A stretch of 5,299 nucleotides of DNA from Alphaproteobacteria bacterium (lineage in GTDB: Bacteria; Pseudomonadota; Alphaproteobacteria; ATCC43930; CGMCC-115725), in the NCBI GenBank assembly GCA_005888425.1, contig VAZF01000488.1:1-5299 (forward strand), in the 5' to 3' direction. Both the position numbers and the translations under genes were made by a program. The notes beneath the pieces are model-generated. The model saw only the letters and a list, made by a program, of their open reading frames with translations. It was not told the DNA's origin and searched no databases. Numbering within the stretch: position 1 is the stretch's first letter; each line of letters begins with the position of its first letter. Of this stretch, positions 1 to 4,897 are shown one piece after another.

Positions 1-7
1 GCAGAGA

Positions 8-406
8 TCAGTTCAGCCGAGTCGAGCGTGGCCGCGGCGGGCGCCGGACGGCGAGCTGGCCCGCCTGATGATGCGCGATGCGCCAGCCTTCCGTCTCGCG
101 CACATACAGGTTGCTGGCAATGAGCGTCCCGCCTCCAAGCTCCTCTTCGCAGATGACCAGCGCAGTGTCGCCATAGAGAAAGATCCGCTCGTCATAGCAG
201 ACGATGCGCGGCGAATCCGAGTTTGACAGAATGCCGCGCCAGCTCTCCATAATGGACGGGCGGTCGGCAAGCGGCGGCCAGCCCGGATGGATGCAGGCGA
301 CCGGCGCCTGGCGCGCCCAGAGCGCATCCATCGCATCGAGGTCGCGTGTCGCAAAAGCGCTGTAGAACTCGAGATTGGCCGCGAGCACCGCGTCGCTGTC
401 GGTCAT
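8..406 (-). CDS. SnoaL/NTF2-like small protein (nuclear transport factor 2 family)
   Basis: This gene encodes 132 residues. I start it at the ATG at 406-404 because a GGAGG Shine-Dalgarno lies 5 nt upstream (complement of 412-416). An upstream in-frame ATG at 487 would add 27 residues, has no comparable site and runs into the regulatory gap. The N-terminal helix with FYSAFATRDLDAMDALW (residues 14-30), then ACIHPGWPPL (37-46), then SWRGIL (55-60), and late strands ending in SNLYVRETEGWRIAHHQAG (98-116), is the pattern of SnoaL-like/DUF4440 cone-fold proteins. These are small dimeric proteins with a hydrophobic pocket; some are isomerases or hydrolases, but most have no known substrate. There is no signal peptide, so it is probably cytoplasmic. 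The C-terminal tail (RRPPRPRSTRLN) is basic and probably disordered. It is divergent from urtA and shares the 211-bp gap with it. A role in urea metabolism is not shown by the sequence. Fold assignment is fairly secure; function is unknown. Confidence 0.85.
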   Translation of the reverse strand: MTDSDAVLAANLEFYSAFATRDLDAMDALWARQAPVACIHPGWPPLADRPSIMESWRGILSNSDSPRIVCYDERIFLYGDTALVICEEELGGGTLIASNLYVRETEGWRIAHHQAGQLAVRRPPRPRSTRLN

Positions 407-450
407 GGCTGCCTCCGCTTGTGCCGAGAAGATAAAGCCTGCGTCGCCGG

Positions 451-478
451 GGCGCGGCAATGTGAAATCTGCCGCGCC
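451..478. repeat. 9-bp perfect inverted repeat in the divergent promoter gap
   Basis: GGCGCGGCA at 451-459 is the exact reverse complement of TGCCGCGCC at 470-478, with a 10-nt A/T-richer loop. The right arm also forms the left half of the dyad at 470-486, so the two structures exclude each other. It lies 45-72 bp upstream of the - strand start codon and could be an operator or a leader hairpin of that gene. In GC-rich DNA a chance origin is possible. Confidence 0.4.
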
Positions 479-486
479 AAGCGGCA
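470..486. promoter_or_regulatory. Perfect dyad TGCCGC-N5-GCGGCA, possible activator site
   Basis: The 6-bp half-sites at 470-475 and 481-486 are exact reverse complements separated by 5 bp, giving the overall form TGC-N11-GCA. This is the same geometry as the enterobacterial NtrC consensus TGCACC-N5-GGTGCA, though the inner bases differ. Its centre is near 478, about 98 bp upstream of the start site predicted from the sigma-54 promoter. It could serve urtA, the divergent gene, or both. The binding protein is an inference. Confidence 0.4.
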
Positions 487-491
487 AGACA

Positions 492-525
492 TGCCTAAAA
501 AATAGGCGTGCCTAAGAAACGGGCT
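492..525. promoter_or_regulatory. Two tandem 17-bp dyad-like sites, candidate NtrC-type enhancer
   Basis: GCCTAAAAAATAGGC (493-507) is a dyad with perfect 5-bp arms (GCCTA/TAGGC) and an A-rich centre. A second copy, GCCTAAGAAACGGGC (510-524), matches it at 12 of 15 positions. With the preceding T both have the form TGC-N11-GC, starting at 492 and 509, exactly 17 bp apart. Centres are near 500 and 517, about 76 and 59 bp before the predicted urtA start site. Tandem dyads upstream of a sigma-54 promoter are the normal layout for a bacterial enhancer-binding protein. NtrC is the obvious candidate given urea transport, but the half-site GCCTA departs from the enteric GCACC and the sites are closer than the usual 100 bp or more. 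Confidence 0.55.
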
Positions 526-549
526 TTGACCGCCGGACCTCCGCGGAGT

Positions 550-565
550 TGGCCTCGATTTTGCT
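550..565 (+). promoter_or_regulatory. Sigma-54 (-24/-12) promoter of urtABCD
   Basis: TGGCCTCGATTTTGCT matches the sigma-54 consensus TGGCACGRNNNTTGCW at 10 of 13 defined positions. The near-invariant GG (551-552) and GC (563-564) are separated by the required 10 bp. Transcription would begin near 576, leaving a leader of about 42 nt before the urtA ATG. Sigma-54 promoters need an ATP-driven activator, and the dyads at 470-525 are plausible sites for one. Control of urea uptake by nitrogen status fits this arrangement and is known for urt operons in other bacteria; here it is inferred from the motif. Confidence 0.7.
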
Positions 566-617
566 CCTTGCCTGCTGCCGGCCATCGACGCCGCGCAGTC
601 GTTTGAACGAGGGAGCC

Positions 618-1904
618 ATGAAAATCTTACAAGGGACGTGCCGCGCGGCATTGTTCGCGGTCGCGCTCTTTGGAGCAACCGGGATCGCGAGCGCTCAGAC
701 GCAGGGGACGATCAAGATCGGCGTGCTGCACTCGCTGTCCGGCACGATGGCGATCAGCGAGACGACGCTGAAAGACACCATTTTGATGATGGTCGACGAC
801 ATCAACAAGAAGGGCGGACTCCTTGGCAAGAAGGTCGAGGCGGTAGTGGTCGACCCGGCTTCCAACTGGCCGCTTTTCGCCGAAAAAGCGCGCGATCTAA
901 TTGCCAAGGAAAAAGTCGCCGCGGTGTTCGGCTGCTGGACTTCGGTGTCGCGCAAATCCGTGCTGCCCGTATTCGAGGAGCTCAACGGGCTGTTGTTCTA
1001 TCCGGTGCAGTATGAGGGCGAGGAAAGCTCGCGCAACGTCTTCTATACCGGCGCCGCGCCGAACCAGCAGGCGATCCCGGCGGTCGAATATCTGATGGGC
1101 GAAGAAGGCGGCGGCGCCAAGCGCTGGGTGCTGGAAGGCACCGACTATGTCTATCCGCGCACCACCAACAAGATCCTCGAGGCGTTCCTCAAATCGAAAG
1201 GCGTCGCGGCCGACGACATCAAGATCAACTACACCCCGTTCGGCTATTCCGATTGGCAGACCGAGGTCGCGGCGATCAAGCAGTTCGCCGCCGCCGGCAA
1301 AAAGACCGCGGTCGTTTCGACGATCAACGGCGACGCTAACGTGCCGTTCTATAAGGAGCTCTCCAATGCCGGCATCAAGGCGTCGGAGATCCCGGTCGTC
1401 GCCTTCTCGGTCGGTGAAGAAGAGCTGGCCGGCATCGATACGAAGAACCTGGTCGGCCATCTCGCCGCCTGGAACTACTTCGAGTCAGTGAAGAACCCGA
1501 CCAATGACGGCTTCATCAAGCAGTGGCACGATTTCATCAAGAACCCAAAGCGCGTCACCAACGACCCAATGGAGGCGCATTACATCGGCTTCAAGATGTG
1601 GGCACAGGCCGTGCGTCAGGCCGGCACGACCGATGTCGACGCCGTGCGGCAGGCGATGTACGGCCAGAAGGTTCCGGCGCCCTCGGGCTTCACCGCGATC
1701 ATGAACACGAACCACCACCTGTCGAAGCCGGTCATGATCGGTGAGATCCGGCCCGACGGTCAGTTCGATGTCGTGTGGCAGACCAAGCAGGCGATCAAGG
1801 CCGATGCGTGGAGCCCATATCTGCCGGAGGATAAGGGCAAAATCGCCGATTGGACCTATCCCTGGGTCTGCGGCAACTGCGTCGCCGCTAAATACACGGA
1901 TTGA
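618..1904 (+). CDS. urtA: Urea ABC transporter, periplasmic substrate-binding protein UrtA
   Basis: UrtA captures urea in the periplasm and delivers it to the UrtBC channel. The protein has 428 residues, usual for the family. I choose the ATG at 618 because GAGG lies 5 nt upstream (609-612) and a signal peptide begins at once: basic MKILQGTCR, a hydrophobic core, and a likely cleavage at ASA|Q after residue 26. An in-frame ATG at 549 would overlap the sigma-54 promoter and is rejected. The mature protein opens with TIKIGVLHSLSGTMAIS, typical of type I periplasmic binding proteins of the branched-chain amino acid/amide group. FGCWTS (104-109), SVLPVFEELNGLLF and YPVQYEGEE (128-136), followed by NVFYTGAAPNQQAIPAVEY, are strongly diagnostic of the UrtA/FmdD/AmiC subgroup. 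The genes that follow point to urea rather than short amides. The C-terminus has a CGNC pair (Cys418, Cys421) that could form a periplasmic disulfide. It is first in the operon, and 200 bp of structured non-coding DNA separates it from urtB. Confidence 0.95.
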   Translation: MKILQGTCRAALFAVALFGATGIASAQTQGTIKIGVLHSLSGTMAISETTLKDTILMMVDDINKKGGLLGKKVEAVVVDPASNWPLFAEKARDLIAKEKVAAVFGCWTSVSRKSVLPVFEELNGLLFYPVQYEGEESSRNVFYTGAAPNQQAIPAVEYLMGEEGGGAKRWVLEGTDYVYPRTTNKILEAFLKSKGVAADDIKINYTPFGYSDWQTEVAAIKQFAAAGKKTAVVSTINGDANVPFYKELSNAGIKASEIPVVAFSVGEEELAGIDTKNLVGHLAAWNYFESVKNPTNDGFIKQWHDFIKNPKRVTNDPMEAHYIGFKMWAQAVRQAGTTDVDAVRQAMYGQKVPAPSGFTAIMNTNHHLSKPVMIGEIRPDGQFDVVWQTKQAIKADAWSPYLPEDKGKIADWTYPWVCGNCVAAKYTD

Positions 1905-1915
1905 CCTGAGCCGGC

Positions 1916-1950
1916 CCCCGCTCGCCCGCGATCTCATGGGGTGAGCGGGG
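1916..1950 (+). other. Strong stem-loop just downstream of urtA, no U-tract
   Basis: Bases 1916-1927 pair with 1939-1950 over 12 bp (one G-U pair, 1924-1942), with an 11-nt loop. The stem is almost all G-C and starts 12 nt after the urtA stop. The bases that follow (CTGCCTTCATTCGGG) have no run of T, so it is not a classical intrinsic terminator. It could protect the 3' end of a processed urtA mRNA or act as a partial or Rho-linked stop, raising UrtA over the downstream permeases. The structure is read directly; its role is inferred. Confidence 0.6.
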
Positions 1951-1976
1951 CTGCCTTCATTCGGGTCCGTTTAAGT

Positions 1977-2105
1977 CCGTCGTCCCGGCGAAAGCCGGGA
2001 CCCACCGGGCCGCTTGGTTCCGGATAGCCGAGTAGGTCGCCGTAATGCCAGTTGTCGAGTTTCGGGGCGCCGAAGAGTGGGTCCCGGCTTTCGCCGGGAC
2101 GACGG
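1977..2105. repeat. REPIN-like inverted repeat element in the urtA-urtB gap
   Basis: Bases 1977-2005 and 2077-2105 are perfect 29-bp reverse complements around a 71-bp spacer. Each arm is itself palindromic: in the left arm GTCCCGGC (1982-1989) and GCCGGGAC (1994-2001) close a GAAA loop, and in the right arm 2081-2088 and 2093-2100 close TTTC. Two palindromic units in opposite orientation are the layout of REPIN/BIME-type dispersed repeats. From memory, units of this kind are abundant between genes in Bradyrhizobium and Rhodopseudomonas relatives, and their translation gives the familiar PAFAGTT-like peptide. No clear target-site duplication is visible. The right arm ends on the first base of the proposed urtB GTG start and contains its only nearby SD-like bases. 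Copy number cannot be judged from one window. Confidence 0.8.
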
Positions 2106-3733
2106 TGAAGAGCATCGTTCACCTATTTCGCCTCGGCCTACTTGCGCTGTTCCTTTTCGCGGCCCCGTTGTCAGCCTGGGCGGATGGGCTGAGCGAGGCG
2201 ATCGCCGGGCTCGGCGGCGACAGTTTTGCCGCAAAGGAAAAGGCAGTCATCGCGCTCGCCAAGAGCGGCGAGCCGCGGGCCGCTCTGATCCTGCAGGCGC
2301 TCGCCGGCGACCGATTGCGCAAGGCGCCGGACGGCCGCGTCGTGATCATCGACACGGGCCGCGGCAGTGCGAAGCTCACCGATGCCGCGACTGGCCAGCC
2401 AGTCGCCGATCTCGCGCCGGAGGGTCTCGACCGTATCATCGTGAACAACCGGCTGCGCGGCGCGATCGAGGCGGCGCTCGGGACGTTGACCCTGTTCAGC
2501 CCGGATCGCGAAGCAAGGCTCGGCGCCGCCCAGGACGCGCTGCGTCATCACTCGGCCGATACCGTAGCGTTGCTTGAAAAATCGCTCGCGGCCGAGCAGG
2601 ATTCCGAGATCCGCGCCGCGATGCAGCGCAGCCTCGCCGCCTCGCAGCTCTTCGCCGGCAGCAAGGAGGAGCGGCTGGCGGCGATCCGCACCCTCGGCAG
2701 CGCCACTGATCCGCAGGTGAAGAACCTGCTCGACGAGTTCCGCTACACGGCCAATATCGATCCCGATCTCTACAAGGCGGCGGGCGACGCGCTCGCCGCG
2801 ATCGACAGCCGGCTGCGCTGGATCGGCATTGGCGCCAATTTGTTTCAGGGCATCAGTCTCGGCAGCGTGCTGCTGCTCGCCGCGATCGGGCTCGCGATCA
2901 CCTTCGGTGTGATGGGCGTCATCAACATGGCGCATGGCGAGATGATCATGACCGGCGCTTATGTCGCCTTTGTCGTGCAGCAGCTGTTCCGCGCGTTTCT
3001 CCCGCCGGATCTGCTCGACGCCTACCTGCTCGTTGCGGTGCCGGTGGCGTTCCTGTTCGCTGGGCTGCTGGGCGTCTTGCTCGAACGCTGCCTGATCCGG
3101 TTTCTGTACGGCCGGCCGCTCGAGACACTGCTCGCCACCTGGGGCGTCAGCCTCATTCTGCAGCAGGCGGTACGCTCGATGTTCGGCTCGCCGAACAAGG
3201 AGGTGGCGAACCCGAGTTGGATGACCGGCGGGTTCGATGTCGTCGGCGGTTTCATGGTCACCTGGAACCGGCTCTACATCATCGTTTTCTGCTTTGTCGT
3301 GCTGGGCGCTCTCGCGCTGATCCTGAACCGGACCCGCTTTGGCCTGCACATGCGGGCGGTGACGCAGAACCGCGACATGGCCGCGGCGATGGGCATCCCG
3401 ACCGCGCGTGTCGATGCGCTGACCTTCGGGCTCGGCTCCGGCATCGCCGGGATGGCCGGCGTCGCGCTGAGCCAGATCGGCAATGTCAGCCCGAACCTCG
3501 GCACCCTCTACATCGTCGACAGCTTTATGGTCGTCGTGTTCGGCGGCGTCGGCAATTTGATGGGGACGCTGGTCGGCGCGTTATCGCTCGGCATCGTCAA
3601 CAAGTTGCTCGAACCCTATGCCGGCGCGATCCTCGGCAAGATCGCCGTGCTGGTGGCGATCATCCTGTTCATCCAACGGCGGCCGCGCGGCCTGTTCGCG
3701 CTGAAGGGCCGCGCCGCCGACGCGGAGGCGTGA
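2105..3733 (+). CDS. urtB: Urea ABC transporter permease UrtB, with periplasmic N-terminal extension
   Basis: UrtB is one of the two inner-membrane subunits of the urea channel. From GTG 2105 it has 542 residues. Residues 1-26 (KSIVHLFRLGLLALFLF core, SAWA|DG cleavage) are a signal peptide. About 27-240 form a soluble, Ala/Leu-rich helical segment that looks HEAT-like, for example EERLAAIRTLGSATDPQVKN, and should lie in the periplasm. The permease core, residues 246-542, has the LivH-like family marks: GVMGVINMAHGEMIMTGAY (NMAHGE at 274-279), RPLETLLATWGVSLILQQ, the ATPase-contact loop RDMAAAMGIPTARVDAL (from 423), and SFMVVVFGGVGNLMGT. NPSWMTGG and the ending RRPRGLFALKGR suit UrtB. The start is uncertain: ATG 2045, in frame, would add 20 residues encoded largely by the repeat element, including WVPAFAGTT. 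I prefer GTG because the signal peptide begins there, with a weak GGGA at 2096-2099. The urtC start follows the stop with no gap. Confidence 0.93.
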   Translation: MKSIVHLFRLGLLALFLFAAPLSAWADGLSEAIAGLGGDSFAAKEKAVIALAKSGEPRAALILQALAGDRLRKAPDGRVVIIDTGRGSAKLTDAATGQPVADLAPEGLDRIIVNNRLRGAIEAALGTLTLFSPDREARLGAAQDALRHHSADTVALLEKSLAAEQDSEIRAAMQRSLAASQLFAGSKEERLAAIRTLGSATDPQVKNLLDEFRYTANIDPDLYKAAGDALAAIDSRLRWIGIGANLFQGISLGSVLLLAAIGLAITFGVMGVINMAHGEMIMTGAYVAFVVQQLFRAFLPPDLLDAYLLVAVPVAFLFAGLLGVLLERCLIRFLYGRPLETLLATWGVSLILQQAVRSMFGSPNKEVANPSWMTGGFDVVGGFMVTWNRLYIIVFCFVVLGALALILNRTRFGLHMRAVTQNRDMAAAMGIPTARVDALTFGLGSGIAGMAGVALSQIGNVSPNLGTLYIVDSFMVVVFGGVGNLMGTLVGALSLGIVNKLLEPYAGAILGKIAVLVAIILFIQRRPRGLFALKGRAADAEA

Positions 3734-4897
3734 GTGGTGACGGCACGCCTCAACGCCGGCGAGCGAAGCCCTTGGAATGCCCGGTTCTGGACCGGCTTTG
3801 TGCTGAGCGGGTTGGTGCTCGGCTTGCTGGTCCCGTTGCTGAACCGCTGGGTCGCGCCGGATTCTCCGTTCGCCGTGCCGGACTACCTCGTGCCATTGCT
3901 CGGCAAATATCTGTGCTACGCGATCCTGGCGCTGAGCCTCGATCTGGTCTGGGGCTACGCCGGGATCTTGAGCCTCGGTCACGGCGCGTTCTTCGCGCTC
4001 GGCGGCTACTGCATGGGCATGTACTTGATGCGCCAGATCGGCACCCGCGGCGTCTACGGCAATGCGGCGTTGCCCGATTTCATGGTGTTCCTGCAATACA
4101 AGGAACTGCCCTGGTTCTGGTGGGGCTTCGATCATTTCGCTTATGCCGCGGCGATGATCATGCTGGTGCCGGGCGTCTTCGCCTTCGTGTTCGGCTGGCT
4201 CGCCTTCCGCTCGCGCGTCACCGGCGTCTATCTCTCGATCATCACGCAGGCGATGACCTACGCTCTGTGGCTCGCCTTCTTCCGCAACGACATGGGGTTC
4301 GGCGGCAATAACGGGCTGACCGATTACAAGGACATCCTCGGCTGGGACGTGCACCTGCCGGAGACGCGCTTGGGCCTCTACCTCGCAACCGTCATCGGGC
4401 TCGGCATCGCCTATCTGCTGTGCCGCTTCATCACGGTCTCAAAGCTCGGCCGCGTGTTGCTGGCGTTGCGCGACGCCGAAAGCCGGGTCCGGTTTCTCGG
4501 CTATTCGACGACCCACGCCAAATTATTCGTGTTCACCGTCTCGGCGGTCCTCGCCGGGATCGCCGGCGCGCTCTATGTGCCGCAGGTCGGCATCATCAAC
4601 CCGAGCGAATTCTCGCCGGGCAACTCGATCGAGGTCGCGATCTGGGTCTCGGTCGGCGGACGCGGCACGCTGGTCGGCGCCGCGATCGGCGCGGTGCTGG
4701 TCAATCTGGCGAAAACCTGGCTGACCACCGCGGCGCCGGAAATCTGGCTGTTCTTTCTCGGCGGGCTGTTCGTGCTGACGACGCTCGTTTTCCCGCGCGG
4801 CATCGTCGGCGTGTTCCGGCAGTTGCCCTGGCCGCGGCGGCGTCCGGGCGCGCCGTTGCCGATCGAGGCTCCGATCGCGGCGGAGAAGCGCATATGA
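3734..4897 (+). CDS. urtC: Urea ABC transporter permease UrtC
   Basis: UrtC is the second channel subunit, of the LivM-like permease family, and pairs with UrtB. It has 387 residues, normal for UrtC. The start is one of two adjacent GTG codons at 3734 and 3737; GGAGG at 3724-3728, inside the last urtB codons, is 5 or 8 nt away, so both are possible. The first directly abuts the urtB TGA and implies translational coupling. A first membrane helix (about residues 19-37) is followed by a pair around YLCYAILALSLDLVWGYAG and the family signature LSLGHGAFFALGGY (79-92). A polar connector with Trp-rich KELPWFWWGFDHF follows, then more helices. FGGNNGLTDYKDILGW is characteristic of UrtC. The ATPase-contact loop is ALRDAESRVRFLGYS (244-258), and the final helices contain VGGRGTLVGAAIGA and end in FPRGIVGV. 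The tail is basic and cytoplasmic. The stop codon overlaps the urtD start (ATGA). Confidence 0.95.
   Translation: MVTARLNAGERSPWNARFWTGFVLSGLVLGLLVPLLNRWVAPDSPFAVPDYLVPLLGKYLCYAILALSLDLVWGYAGILSLGHGAFFALGGYCMGMYLMRQIGTRGVYGNAALPDFMVFLQYKELPWFWWGFDHFAYAAAMIMLVPGVFAFVFGWLAFRSRVTGVYLSIITQAMTYALWLAFFRNDMGFGGNNGLTDYKDILGWDVHLPETRLGLYLATVIGLGIAYLLCRFITVSKLGRVLLALRDAESRVRFLGYSTTHAKLFVFTVSAVLAGIAGALYVPQVGIINPSEFSPGNSIEVAIWVSVGGRGTLVGAAIGAVLVNLAKTWLTTAAPEIWLFFLGGLFVLTTLVFPRGIVGVFRQLPWPRRRPGAPLPIEAPIAAEKRI

Noticed and set aside
407..487. ATG at 487 (- strand) as the start of the SnoaL-like gene
   Set aside because: The added residues do not look like the family N-terminus, run through the palindromic region, and the ATG at 406 has a clear GGAGG.
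415..490. Sigma-70 promoter for the - strand gene (TTGCCG with CTTTAT or CACATT)
   Set aside because: The -10 candidates match only about half of the consensus, which is expected by chance.
549..617. ATG at 549 as an earlier urtA start, adding 23 residues
   Set aside because: It overlaps the -24/-12 promoter, would precede the predicted transcript start, lacks a ribosome-binding site and would put extra residues before a normal signal peptide.
897..1460. Long antisense open frame within urtA (187 codons)
   Set aside because: It is a shadow of strong GC codon bias opposite a confident gene, with an Arg/Asp-rich low-complexity translation and no recognisable domain.
1916..1960. Intrinsic terminator after urtA
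   Set aside because: The stem is strong but no T-run follows, so only a stem-loop is called.
1965..1980. GTCCGT direct repeat separated by TTAA before the left repeat arm
   Set aside because: Only 6 bp and adjacent rather than flanking the element, so it cannot be a target-site duplication; probably chance.
1934..2234. Short antisense frames across the urtA-urtB gap
   Set aside because: They consist mostly of translated repeat arms (for example SRRKPGPT), a known annotation artefact of this repeat type.
2171..3349. 392-codon antisense open frame within urtB
   Set aside because: Same GC-bias shadow: the translation is rich in Arg, Gln, Asp and His without domain structure, while the + strand frame is a clear permease.
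3217..4311. 364-codon + strand frame overlapping urtB and urtC
   Set aside because: It is an out-of-frame translation of two confident membrane proteins, very Arg-rich and without family features.
3581..4354. 257-codon antisense frame across the urtB/urtC junction
   Set aside because: Shadow frame, low-complexity and without motifs.
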